Part shown: positions 24,302-34,989 of the stretch, piece after piece
Layout: every line of letters begins with the position of its first letter
Numbering within the stretch: the first letter of the stretch is position 1
Assembly: GCF_030247195.1 (NCBI RefSeq)
Contig: NC_080671.1
Coordinates: 12,539,343 to 12,603,342, forward strand
DNA from: Topomyia yanbarensis
Taxonomy: Eukaryota > Arthropoda > Insecta > Diptera > Culicidae
Direction of reading: 5' to 3'
DNA: 64,000 nt
Translations under genes and position numbers: made by a program
Notes under the pieces: generated by a model
What the model was told of the DNA's origin: nothing
What the model saw: only the letters and a program-made list of their open reading frames with translations
The model's database searches: none

Positions 24302-25766
24302 TAGGGCATTGCAAAAAAAAGTTTTTTTTTGAATTCTCAAAGGCCCCCCTCTCATATTGTGACAAATGTCACAGTAAGCTCAGATGCCAAATTTCACATT
24401 ATTTGGACAATTCTAGACCCCCGCCCACTTCGCTTGAAATTTTTAAAATTGATGCTATGGGAAAAATGGAGGAAAACTATATTAAATGCTATAACTTTTG
24501 AAATAGCGCTCAGAACATTACAATTCATACCTTTTTTTTAAGGGGAATAACCTTATTATTTGAATGGAGATATTTTTGTTTCTCGAAAAATACGGGAAAG
24601 TGGGGTACTCGGCCATTTTATCCCCAAAATCCACTATTTTCAATAATTTTTCTGCTCCGTGATGCAACTCATACATATTTTACAGTTTTTCTTATGTGAG
24701 AAAATCTCAGAAATCGAACGGTTAGTTGTCCGAATACGGGAAGTTGGGGTTATAGGGCCTTTTGTTATTCATATTAAATTTTATCATTTTCTATTGCATA
24801 TATCTCTATTTTTCCTCACTCAATTTTAATGAACTGTACCTTGTTGAACGTAGAAAAATCATAGGAACTAAATAAAAATAGATTCGTTACCGGTAAAATT
24901 CATGAACATCAAATTTTCTGACATTTAGTGTCGATTTCACATTATTATCATTATATCGCTCATATCAACTCCATTTAACAATAAATTATTATTTAATTTA
25001 CTACTTTTAGTGTGAAATATTCTTAGGAATCACATGAAAATAGTTTCATTCCTGGAAAAAAAGGGGAAGTTGAGGTATTAGGACAAAAAATGAAAAAAAA
25101 ATGTGATTTGTAGAGTTAATGTCAATTTTTTTATGTTTCTGAATTTTACCGGTAGCGAATCTATTTTTGATTTATTCCTAAGAATTTTTTACGTTCAACG
25201 AGATACATTTTATGAAAATTGATAGAAGAATGCTAGAGATATATGAACGAGAAAATGATCAAATTTAATATGAATGACAAAAGGCTCTATAACCCCAGCT
25301 TCTCGTATTCGGACAAAGGTCAAAAAGGCTCCGTTCGATTCCTGAGATTTTTTCACATTAGAAAAACTGCAAAATATGTACGAATTGCATCACGGAGCAG
25401 AAAAAATATTAAAAATAGGGGATTTTGGGGACAAAATGACCCAGTACCCCACTCTCCCGTATTTTTCGATAATCTAAAATATCTAAAATAAAATACCATT
25501 CAAATACTAAGGTTATTTCCTTTAAAAAGAGGTATGAATTGTAATTTTCTGAGTGCTATTTCAAAAGTTATAACATTTAATATATTTTTCCTCCATTTTC
25601 TCCCATAGCATCCCAATTTCAAAAATTTCAAGCGATGTGGGCGGGGGTCTAGAATTGTCCAAATGATGTGAAATTTGGCATCTGAGCTTACTTTGACATT
25701 TGTCACAATATGAGAGGGGGGGGGGGCTTTGAGAATTAAAAAAAAACCTTTTTTTGCAATGCCCTA
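24302..25766. mobile_element. Large foldback element 1, 1465 bp, 9-bp target duplication
   Basis: The element is almost one long imperfect palindrome with arms of about 700 bp. Ends are TAGGGCATTGCAAAAAAA at the left and its mirror at the right. The 9-mer CCGATACAG flanks both sides (24293-24301 and 25767-25775). A 9-bp duplication is in the range of Mutator-like transposases (8-10 bp) but does not prove that class. The open frame at 25243-25491 lies in one arm, has no recognisable domain and is treated as chance. The arms differ by scattered substitutions and small indels, so the palindrome is not freshly made. Confidence 0.9.
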
Positions 25767-27320
25767 CCGATACAGTATCCTATGGTTGTTGATTCATTAC
25801 ATATTAATATCACTCAGTTTGCACAATGTATTATATTTAAGTTAATTAGCCAAATCATTGGGACCCAAATCAATTCAAATATTCAAAATCTGCATAGTTA
25901 TTTTGAAACCGTCAAATAAAGTGGCTATGTTCCCAAATATAAGCAACTTTGATCATGTCCCTCCCCTAGACTGATTGGATTGAAGGTATTGCAAACAGCT
26001 TGAATCAGTTTGAACAAACTTAGTACATCAATTATCAACAATTACTAGTTTATTCGTATATATTTTTTTAAAGTGTCATATTCTATTGAACATAATTGTA
26101 GCTTTTCATATTGACCTAAAATAGAAAATTGCTTTAAGACGTAGGACGTACGCCTCGATATTGGTGCATCGAAGAAACCGAGAGGGCTTATGGGGCTTTT
26201 TAATCTGTATACTTTTTCCTATATTTACATGACTAAACCAAAGCTCAACCATTCGAATATTCGTATTGTGTTCGGAATACTATTGTTCCTTTTTGTCCAT
26301 GTGCTATTTGTTTTGGCCTTTCTCATCTCTCATTTCAATTTTTCCCGTTCTGTGCATGATCATCACAATGTCTAGTGTCTTTCACTAATATATCATAGCA
26401 TACGAGTCCACGGAATAAATGTCTATTTAATGTGTTGTTTTTCTATGGTGTTTCTTTCTCGGCGAAACTCAGAAGCATTCGCGAATATTCAAACGACTAC
26501 ATGGTTATAGACACGAATTAGTATTCGGAATTCTACCCATGCGGTAAAATGAACGCCCGCAATGATATACAAACGCTCGAAGCTTTCACAATAATACAAA
26601 ACCCTTGTCATATTCCTTCGCCCACGATCTCGTAATTATGTAAACATCCCAGCGATTTTACCAACGTCATTGCACTTACGTTTCTAGAAACACGATCCAT
26701 GTGTCATCATACCACCACCCGCTTGCGCGCGTTTATAGGAATTCGTCGTCTTAAATACGGAACCTATATACACTAGACAACAAGTCTCAGGGTGCCATAG
26801 TTGGAAACTTCCGTGAGATGGGGGAGCTCACTTTCTTCCTTTCTCTGAAGCATACATTCAAAATTAAGCTTCAGAATGGCGACATGTGCGAACATTCAAA
26901 AACCCACGCGTATATACAAACGGCTTCTCGGTATTACGGGGGAATTCATCATGAGGTTTGTTTTATACTGCTAAAAACTGAACTACACTAAATTAAATCG
27001 CGAAATCTTTATTATCGCTCGAAAGAACATTCTTTGCCTTTTTATTGTTTGAAAACAATTTCTTTTAAATGTTTACCATTGCAGCGCTTCAGGTAGTTCA
27101 GTTTTTGATCACGCATTCGAGCCTTTCAAGTGGTATCAATGCTTTGATCGTTGCAGGCTTAACTACATAGACTTTTGATTTCGCATAGCCCCGCATAGAA
27201 AAAAGTCTAGAGGTGTGATATCGTACGATCTAGGAGACAAAATGACAGGACCATGGCGAGAAATTAAACGTTCATCGAATTTCTCACACAATAATTTTAG
27301 TGTTACATAACTTGTGTGGC

Positions 27321-27708
27321 CATGAAACGTGGACGTTACAGGAAGTTAATCGTAGAGCGTTCGGTGTCTTCGAACGTAAGGTGCTGCGGTGGTAAAAAAG
27401 AAAATGGCATCTGGCGGCGTCGCATGAATCACGAGTTATACCAAGTATATAAAGGAGTGGATATTGTCAAGGTAATAAAAAACGGCAGGCTGCGGTTGGT
27501 TGGTCATGTGGCACGAATGCCGGAAGAACGACAGGCGAAGATAATAATCAGTGGAGAATCGGGAAGAGGCCGACGACTCCGTGGCAGGCCGCGTACACGA
27601 TGGCTGTTTGCAGAGGAAGAGGACCGAAAAGCACTCAATGTCCAGGGTGACTGGAAGAGATTGACCCAGGACCGGGTCCAGTGGAGGAGAATTCTTCACT
27701 CGGCGTAG
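27321..27708 (+). pseudogene. RTE-type reverse transcriptase, C-terminal fragment
   Basis: The first part reads, in one frame, GHETWTLQEVNRRAFGVFER then KVLRW and a stop; the second, in another frame from about 27415, reads RRRMNHELYQVYKGVDIVKV, then IKNGRLRLVGHVARMPEE, GRPRTRWL and GDWKRLTQDRVQWR to a stop near 27708. The R-L-x-G-H-V-x-R-M block and the final D-W-x-x-x-x-x-D-R-x-x-W-R block are standard for the C-terminal tail of RTE-like and related elements. At least one frameshift separates the two parts, and the catalytic domains are absent because of 5' truncation. The methionine at 27316 is not a real start; it lies partly in the duplicated target. Confidence 0.8.
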
Positions 27709-27749
27709 ATTCAACGAAGCGAATTGTTGCCCTTCAAATATCAAGTAAG
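27321..27749 (+). mobile_element. 5'-truncated RTE-type non-LTR retrotransposon with 13-bp target duplication
   Basis: The 13-mer TAACTTGTGTGGC flanks the insert (27308-27320 and 27750-27762). The insert encodes only the C-terminal tail of a reverse transcriptase protein and ends in AAGTAAG, like the short TAAG-type tails of some RTE elements. Severe 5' truncation and a long target duplication fit target-primed reverse transcription. Confidence 0.85.
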
Positions 27750-28862
27750 TAACTTGTGTGGCACGTGGCGTCGTCCTATTGGAACCAAATATTGTCAAGA
27801 CTACGGGCTGCAAGTTCGGCCAGTAACATACGGGCTGCAAGTTCGGCTGTTAACATAGCACGTTATCCAAGATAAAATGCGCCAAGTTGATGTTAACACT
27901 CGTTAACCACCAGAAAAGGTTCTGTTAAAAAACCTCGTGTAGAATCACCCTGTATAAACGAATTCAAGCGCCTACGCGATTAATGAACACTCAAATGAAC
28001 ACGTTAACATCGAAACGCACATGTCCTTCGCGATAAGACATATCCGATCACGCATGCGATCATATCATCGAAATCATCTGCGCTCACCTACGGCCGCCAT
28101 CTCGCATACATAGAAACGTTCAGGATCAAGTGAATATGTCAACATTTACGCATTCATAAACGCCGTCTCAAGTGCGATTATACCATGCGAATCTGGATCG
28201 GTCACGTCTTAGAGCCCTAGATCCATGACTTCAGGTCAAACATCTGAGCAGTTCACTCAAAATCTACCATCACATTTGCGGCCCACGCGAGTATTCAAGA
28301 ATCCACACGAATATGCAGTTTACAATCGAGTAAAGTTACATAGACACGACATACAAACGCCCACGCGACCAAACACGTTAAAATACATTACCTCGAACTC
28401 TTCGCGATCATTATCTCATACCTAGACTCGCAATCATAAAAACACCCCAGTTATTAAGTGCACGTTTTAGCATAACTTAGAAACACGGTCTCGAACGCAA
28501 ACTTACAAACACTAGTGTTTGCGCAACCAAGAATCGATCAAATCCGGAAGTCCCTACTCCCGCTCCTAGCAGGCCTAGGTACAGGCCTTCAGTTGGCCCA
28601 ATCTAATTAAAAAAAAACATAACGTTCATATACAATAAATAATACGTTCCTTGGCGACATGACCGAGAAATTTAATGATATGGTTGAACTCACTCTCTTC
28701 TAACATCTGAATCGTTCACCGAAAATGAAGGATCAGCTTCGGGGTCCGTGCAATCATTCAAGAACACATGCGAATAGGCATACAGTTATAAAATCAAATG
28801 TATAAGGGTTTTCGGCATGCAGTCTTTAAAATACTGTGACAGATTTTTACCTTCTCTCCTAC

Positions 28863-28892
28863 GTTTCGACAATGTATTTTTGTCTTCCTCAG
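28863..28892 (-). ncRNA. Hammerhead-ribozyme-like core, left arm
   Basis: Read on the minus strand this is CTGAGGA, a stem II of AGAC...GTC with an 11-base loop, then GAAAC followed by GTA. It is the mirror copy of the right-arm motif. Confidence 0.5.
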
Positions 28893-29149
28893 GGATTGAA
28901 TGTTTTCTGTTTGGCTGTGATCTTTTTAATTGTCATTATAATGAAGCTAAACTATCGGTTAGAACGTCACAATGATCTGTCATTGTCACTGTCAGACCAT
29001 TGTGACGTTCTAACCGATAGTGTAGCTTCATTATAATGATAATTAAATTCACAATTTTAATGCAAAAATTCAGTAATCAGATGTGCAACAGAGACAAACA
29101 AATAGAACATTTATATTTCACAAAAAGATCACAGACAAACAGACAGAAA

Positions 29150-29203
29150 ACATTCAATCCCTGAGGAAGACAAAAATACATTGTCGAAACGTAGGAGAGA
29201 AGG
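29150..29203 (+). ncRNA. Hammerhead-ribozyme-like core, right arm
   Basis: CTGAGGA (29161-29167) is followed by GAC (29169-29171), a loop, GTC (29183-29185) and GAAAC (29186-29190), then GTA (29191-29193). The order CUGANGA, stem II, GAAA, minimal stem III and NUH is that of a type I hammerhead with the tiny stem III known from Penelope-like elements. Stem I is supported: TCC and TTC upstream can pair with GGA and GAA downstream around a 2x2 internal loop. Predicted self-cleavage would follow A29193. Activity is not shown by sequence. Confidence 0.5.
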
Positions 29204-29445
29204 TAAAAATCTGTCCACAGTACTTTAAAGACTGCATGCCGAAAACCCTTATACATAAAAATCCGACAGTCGTATACACAACCAATATATAAAATCAAAG
29301 TTACATATAAACACCCAAGCGATTGAACACGTTAACATACAAACGCTCGAACCCTTTACGTGGTACACAAATACGAATGCAATCACGATTATGCACCCAC
29401 ATTTGTGCCCCAGTTTGCGCAAACACAAGAACGCCCCGCTGACTT

Positions 29446-32415
29446 AGGGCTTCCATTCCGGGAATTTATTTCTCGAGAACTCCGGGATTTTCTAATTTCC
29501 TAGGATTTTAGAATCTCGCGAAATTATGTTTCCTCATTCCTATGATTCAGGTAGCCCAGGAATTTTTTTTTAATTTATTCCAAAAGACACGTTCACGGAA
29601 TTATTGCAACCGGCAAATATTTGCAGTTGTATCCAACTGGTTCGCAGATCGATATGCTATGTATCTTTGCACTCGGTAAAATGCAGATTTTTTTCGTAAT
29701 TTTTTCAGGTATATAGTCCAAATCTTACTCAAGACACTGCTTAAAAATACCCTTGTTTTCACACCAAAATAAATAAATTTGCCGACCGCTGCCCGATGCA
29801 TTTCTTTACAGTAGTGTTGGTGATGCGCACGATATCTCCGCAACTGAACCGATCGATCTGATTTTTTAACAGTCAATGAGAATTCGAATGAGTGGAGGGG
29901 GGGGGGGGGGGGGGGGTAATCGATGGACAGTGCGACAAGCCGCATTATATACCGTCCATTTGATACTTGGTTTGTGAAAATCGGTTCAATCATCACCGAA
30001 TAAGCGAAGTGACTTTAATTGTCAATAGTTGATAATGATTTAAAAGAAACATTGATGGCCATCAGTAGTTTAGAGCTGTAATGCATATAAATCAAAGTAC
30101 TTTGATGTCATTTCAGTAGATTTTTAACCTCTAAGATATTACGATTGTAACGGTTTATATGGGAGATTCCTGGTGACCTACTAACCAACCTATAAATCCG
30201 GAACCAAAAGTCAGATCTGAACAAAATTCTATAACAGTTAATGGAAGTGTCGTAGCTTTAGTTTAAAATTGTAAGTTTGTAAAAATTGACAATGAATTTG
30301 CTCAGAAATAGATTGGACATTAATTTAAATGTTTGGCAAGTTTCCCGGGGGCATCAAGAACCTTCATAGGAGACCAATGTGGTCAAAGCTACTTCGATTC
30401 GACCCGCAAATTCAAGTAATAGCATACATTTTAATGTGTCATGGAAATCTGCACTGAAAACAATCCAAATTTAGAAAAATAACTACCACCCTAGAAAACA
30501 GTAATGATGCGCTGATTGGGTCATCACGTCACTACCCACTGAGCTGTTTTTGGCGCATGATTTTATTCTTTATATTTTAAATGAAAAGGTAGAAAAGTTA
30601 CGAAAAGTCACTCAATTGTCAAGTAGTCTAGTAGATAGTCTCTTCTCACCGACACATTGATGTTAAACGTCTAAGCCCGCCTTCACTAAGCCAAAATTGG
30701 CACGTAGAAATTTGGTTTTCATATGTGCATATTATTTTTTGACCGATAACGACGAACGATGAAATAGTTTTAGTTAATCGCATCCGCGATCTATGAACAC
30801 ATTTCAAAATACTCTGAAAAACTTTCCTCCATTTATCTCTTTCAACAATGAGCACTCAGTCGTATTCAGCCTTAACATCTGATATTGTTCTTGAAACGAG
30901 TATTTTTTGTATCAGTTATTAACCTTTTATTCGTTTTCTACGTATTCGCTGATTTTCTCACGTTTGTGTCATACAAATGCTTACGTTATTCTATAACTTG
31001 TCTTTGAATTATTCGCTCTACCAACTTCACCGTCCAAAGTGGGCATACTTCTTATTTAAACTATCACTAGCTGGACACAGATGGCAGCGACGCAAAAAAG
31101 TGCCTTTCCTGGGAGATTTATTACCGCTGGACTAAATCCGATACCATTAATATAATATGCTCGTAAAGCGAAGCTCTTGCCCGATTTCTCTGTCGCATCG
31201 GAACAAACATGCTAAAACGACGTCATCATTAACGTAAAGCTCTTTCTTATTAACGGTTCACTTGATACCCGCGAGTGGGTGGATCGTCTTTCTGTACCAA
31301 AACAGCATTCAGATAGGCATCTGCTGCGCACGATTCCAAAACCTCAACCCGTCACCCGCTGCTACCAGGGGGCGGGCTGCCAGAATAGTGAGGCTCCGCG
31401 ACAGCTTGCTCGCTACGGAGGACTTGTTTTCTTCAACTTGTTTCCATCGCGAACAAGTAAATCGTGGTTTCGTTCGCTGCTCTTCGCGTTTTTCGTGTTG
31501 TTTTTTTTATTTATTTCAAAGAAAGGAAGAAAGATTTCGTTTCAAGAAACTGTGTCATTTCGATCGCCCAAAAACTCCGCCCGTATCTCCTTATAAGGGG
31601 GCAGCCGGGTCAACCTATTACGCGCGAATTTTCGAATCGATCTACAAACCGGGCCAACAGCTGCCAAGTCATCGGTTCGTAGAGCGGAAAACCTCATGAA
31701 TCGGATCGATGAAAGGTGCCGTTTGATGCCAAAGGGTTTCGGTTACGCAATTTTTCGTATTAATTTCAGGGTCTTTCCCACCGTAAAATGAATTTTTTCG
31801 GTTATTATTTTCCTCCTTTTCAGCCGTATGGGTGTTACACAAAACTGTTCGGTTGCTGTCTATATATTTCGACACTATTTTTTTAATCAACCACCGACTT
31901 CTGAAACAGTTGCTCTTTCCCTACCGCTACGCTACAGCACCAAATTAATAGAGGAAAACTCACGCGTTATGGCATGACAGCCCGGCTGGCTCCAAGCCAG
32001 GCCTGCGCGTTGAGCGCTGCTTTCGCTTCATCGAATTCTGCTGACACTGTAGCACGCTACGTTCACAGCAGCCGCCGTAGGTGACCTAGTCCGGGAAATG
32101 TTATTCAACAAGCATATCTGCGATGTCACAAGGTCGCACAATGCTAATTCGATTTAAATAAAAAATAATTTGCAAAATTCAACGGGCGGCAATCTTTGTG
32201 AAGCTTCTAGTATTGCGAGGGCGACACCGCTACCGCTAAATTTCCTTCTATAACAAAGAATGCTTGTATGGAGCTCTTAGAGCACCTGCACCGGTGATCT
32301 AAATCTAAATTTTAGACCTTTCAAATTCCACCGCGCAGATCTAAATTAAATTTCTTTCTTCAATCTATATACGGAGATATTGATTGATTCGTGATACGGT
32401 CTTAAACCGTTTTCT
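29446..32415. other. Unassigned region
   Basis: AT-rich DNA with repeat-like wording at 29800-30000 and 30160-30440, and a GC-richer patch at 31260-31700 holding three overlapping plus-strand frames of up to 145 codons with no recognisable domain. A T-rich tract followed by CAG and GTATAT at 29690-29713 is a weak acceptor-donor juxtaposition. Confidence 0.35.
29897..29916. repeat. Run of 20 G
   Basis: Homopolymer in AT-rich surroundings; length in the assembly may be unreliable. Confidence 0.9.
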
Positions 32416-32419
32416 TCCT

Positions 32420-32570
32420 GGATTAAACTTCTGAATGTAATGTTACGGACGTGGTGTAGCTGTATGTAGGTCACTTTCTCGAGAATAAACTCCATTCTCA
32501 CTTGATGTAGCTTTGTGGTAACTGTTCCACCTCATGCACTGTAGGTCTTTGTTTGCTTAACAGGTTACAT
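32420..32570 (-). pseudogene. Non-LTR retrotransposon ORF1 (gag-like) fragment B
   Basis: The minus strand reads PTVHEVEQL and then, after a frameshift, MEFILEKVTYIQLHHVRN followed by IT. This parallels LEVKQLMKVKMEHVLTEVSY then IQLHHTRNVILI in fragment C and REVEQL...IQLHHTRNVVLI in fragment D. It is a short decayed piece of the same protein family. Confidence 0.65.
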
Positions 32571-32689
32571 ACTTTTTTGCGAGAAAAAATTGGGGATAGT
32601 TTAAACTTTATAGAGGTATACTGGCACTGATTTAGTGTCTCACATCTAGTCGAATGGACGGTGACTTTCAATATTATCACGCTACCTAA

Positions 32690-33565
32690 CTATTTCTTAG
32701 TTGATTTTACCATAAAAGATTGAACGATGAAAACGTAGCCCCCAAAAATAGCCATTATTCATTTGTTATTTCATACATTGGTTTATCGTAAATACGGTCG
32801 CGGTACTTTTAGACCTTTATATGGCGCATATTTTTGCTGAGGCAACGAAGTTATGGTCTTTGAATAGTTGTGAATGATTCTTGTTGGAAAATAGACCATT
32901 TTAACAAAAAATTATAGAAATAACGCTCTCACAGTTTTTTCACTGAAACTAAAAAAATTTCGATCTTTCAAATGAAATTAACAAACTGGAAATCTATTTG
33001 CAATTTTCGAAAATATATAGCTTTGAAGAAAACCATTTTTGTTTTGAAAATCGCTTGTAACTGTGAAACAAAAGAGATAGAAACTTTTATTGCTTCGACA
33101 AAAATGTGCGTTTCCAAAAGCTCTAGAAAGCTCTAAAACAAAGCATTGGCTAGAAATTAACACAAAGAAAGATATTAAAAGAAAACCAGTTTTTCAAGAG
33201 CCACCCTACCTTAAATATTTGATAAATCATAACACATGTACCATTAGAGATAGCCATATAGTTTGTTCAGAAAAGTTGCCTCAATTTAATTGCTTCATAA
33301 CGGACATTAGGTAGCTAAATTTAAGATATCTGAAACGTTGATACTTAACCATAAGGACCATCCTAATTCAACTAACAAAAAATCTGCTAAAAAGTTTTAG
33401 AACTAATGGTTTGGGCGCAAACAGTTTCGTCTTCCTAAATAGGGCTTTGGGGATCATAGTGCAGTGGTCCAGAATGTAAATTTAGCTGAAATTTTCATAT
33501 TTTTCTAATACCAAATAGCTTAACCTTATAATATATTTAGGTAATAATTGTTTTTTTTTGTGCAG
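32690..33565. other. Unassigned AT-rich DNA
   Basis: No gene or RNA recognised. Wording around 33000-33330 is repeat-like but no ends are visible. Confidence 0.3.
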
Positions 33566-33599
33566 GAGACAACTTAGTTTTTGCACAGTGACAGGTGTT

Positions 33600-33845
33600 T
33601 TGGTTCGCAAGCCAAAAAACTGTTTTGGATTCCGCATTCTCATCAGCAAATCAAAGCTTCTGTGCTTGTCTTTACGAGACATCACTGGGAACATGCCAGT
33701 TGCTTAGTTCATGCAAGACGTATGACTTTTTGGATTTAGGATTGAGCGTCTAACTAGTGCCAGCTTTGGTGCTAGTCTAGATTTATCATCTAGCTAGCCC
33801 AAAGACTGGTGCTATTTACTGATGAGGAGAATCCGAAACTCTAAA
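33600..33845. repeat. Small palindromic repeat, family H, copy 1
   Basis: The ends are inverted: TTTTGGATTCCGCATTCTCA plus TCAG near 33620-33645 mirrors CTGATGAGGAGAATCCGAAA plus CTC at 33819-33841. The middle (GAGACATCACTGGGAACATG, CATGCAAGACGTATGACTTT, GATTGAGCGTC) matches the middle of the copy at 59071-59303. The right arm holds CTGATGA, a GGAGAATCC hairpin and GAAAC, resembling a hammerhead core, but no GUH follows GAAAC. Confidence 0.6.
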
Positions 33846-34260
33846 AACTAATTTTACAATAAACAAAAATAAAAAATTAAACGATAATAAAAAAATAATA
33901 GAATACATTAATTTGTGTCAAATTAATAATTAGAAAGAAATGAATAAAATGAATGACCGAAAAAAAATAGTCTGATTACCACAATGAACTAACTAAGCAA
34001 ATTGAATGGACTGGAAAAAATTATTAAAATGCATGAATTCAGTAAATAAAATAAGTTTAATTAATGATATGAATAAAATGCAAAGTTGAATGGAATAAAC
34101 AATTGAATGCTGAAAGAAAGAATAAAAAGATCATAAGTTTAAATTAGTCAAGTATTCAAAATAAATAAAATAAGCAAAACGAATAAAATCCATGAATTGA
34201 ATGAACTGAATGGGTATATAATATGATATGTAAAATGAAATAATTTAAATGAAGGAAGCA
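33846..34260. repeat. Low-complexity GAATAAAAT-rich tract
   Basis: About 400 bp of irregularly repeated words such as GAATAAAAT, AATGAATG and AAAATGAA with almost no C. It directly precedes the G-rich end of the next palindrome. Confidence 0.7.
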
Positions 34261-34986
34261 GGGGGGAGGGGGGAGGTTAAAGGTTTCAGCGTGAAAAAAA
34301 ACACTTTTGCGATTTTTTTAGAACTTTGCGTGAAGCAAATTTATCAAAACTTTTACACATTATAGTGTATCATTTCAATAACATGTTGTAATTTTTTTTA
34401 TGCAAAATTATCAATTAAACGACTCAGTGACGGAGCTTTTTGTACAACGTCTCTGGAAAAAACATGATTTGCGATGTTACCTGCAATTCAAAAACTGTTT
34501 AACCGATTTCTTTCAAACTTTTCATACACATTCTATGTTCAAAATGCCTAACCCCCACGTTAGATAATTTTTCATTTAAGGGGGTGTTTACTCAAAAAAA
34601 GTCGGAATTTTTCGAGAAAAATATCAATTTTTATTTAAAATGAGTAAAAAAACCCCTTAATTGAAAATTTATCTCAAAAACTCAACGTAAGGGTTAGGTA
34701 TTTTTAACATAGAACGTGTATGCAAAGTTTGAAAGAAATCGGTTAAGAAGTTTTGGAATGGCAGATAGCACCGCAAATCATGTTTTTTCCAGAGACGTTC
34801 TACAAAAAGCTCCGTCACCGAGTTTTCCAATATTTTTGCAAAGAAAAATTACAGCATATTATTCAAATTATGTACTGTAATGTACAAAAGATTTGATCAA
34901 TTCGCTTCACGCAAAGTTCTAAAGAAATCTCAAAAAAAAGTATTTTTTGTTCACGCTGAAACCCTTCACGACCCCCCCCCCCCCCC
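34261..34986. mobile_element. Large foldback element 2 with G-rich ends, 726 bp
   Basis: A nearly complete palindrome with arms of about 340 bp around a short centre near 34600-34640. Left end is a run of G with A interruptions followed by GTTTCAGCGTGA; right end is TTCACGCTGAAACCCTTCAC followed by a run of C. Within the arms, GAACTTTGCGTGAAGC, GACGGAGCTTTTTGTA and AAACTTTTCATACACATTCT are mirrored. No target duplication can be seen, partly because the homopolymer ends blur the boundary. Confidence 0.8.
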
Positions 34987-34989
34987 TAA

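Larger units (their letters stand above)
27150..27805 (-). pseudogene. mariner-type transposase remnant, two pieces
   Basis: The upstream piece (27763-27805, minus strand) reads DNIWFQ, stop, DDATCHTS, the region around the second catalytic aspartate, where related transposases have QQDGATCHT. The downstream piece (about 27190-27290) reads EKFDERLISRHGPVILSPRS followed by YDITPLDFFLCGA, corresponding to the PPRSxDLTPLDxFLWG block that holds the third catalytic acid in this mariner group. The two pieces are separated by the RTE insertion exactly between CHTS and the following helix. Stop codons and missing N-terminal DNA-binding domain show it is dead. Confidence 0.75.
26937..27952 (-). mobile_element. 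mariner-like element with terminal inverted repeats, split by an RTE insertion
   Basis: The left end (CGGGGGAATTCATCATGAGG) and the right end read from the other strand (CAGGGTGATTCTACACGAGG) are diverged inverted repeats of about 24 bp. TA flanks both sides (26935-26936 and 27953-27954). Between them, on the minus strand, are two separated parts of a DDE transposase. Without the RTE and its duplicated target only about 570 bp remain, roughly half a full mariner element, so it was internally deleted as well as interrupted. Confidence 0.75.
28799..29287. mobile_element. Penelope-like insertion made of inverted arms, 12-bp target duplication
   Basis: The 12-mer TATAAAATCAAA flanks the insert (28787-28798 and 29288-29299). 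The arms, about 130 bp each (28800-28926 and 29140-29272), are inverted copies of each other. Between them lies a second perfect-looking hairpin of about 47-bp arms (28926-28972 and 28997-29043). Each outer arm carries a hammerhead-ribozyme-like core. Hammerhead motifs in terminal repeats and inverted tail-to-tail copies are known for Penelope-like elements; no reverse transcriptase or GIY-YIG domain is present here, so the family name is inferred. Confidence 0.6.
26040..29445 (+). repeat. Family X repeat, copy carrying three later insertions
   Basis: The left part (26075-26400) matches 4060-4232 and 6325-6400 and keeps the uninterrupted pogo-like target (GGAATACTATTGTTCC at 26274-26289). X sequence then runs on at 26460-26934, 27955-28786 and 29300-29440, recognised by phrases such as GAACACGTTAACATAC, ACGCTCGA, TCGCATACAT and CGGTCACGTC. 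The gaps are a mariner-like element and a Penelope-like insertion. The conserved 3' terminal block seen in other copies is missing. Confidence 0.65.

Noticed and set aside
25243..25491. 82-codon frame inside the large foldback
   Set aside because: It is one arm of an imperfect palindrome and has no recognisable motif.
31262..31699. 145-codon plus-strand frame with two overlapping frames
   Set aside because: No domain, no codon-level signal and three competing frames in a GC-richer patch; chance opening is more likely than a gene.
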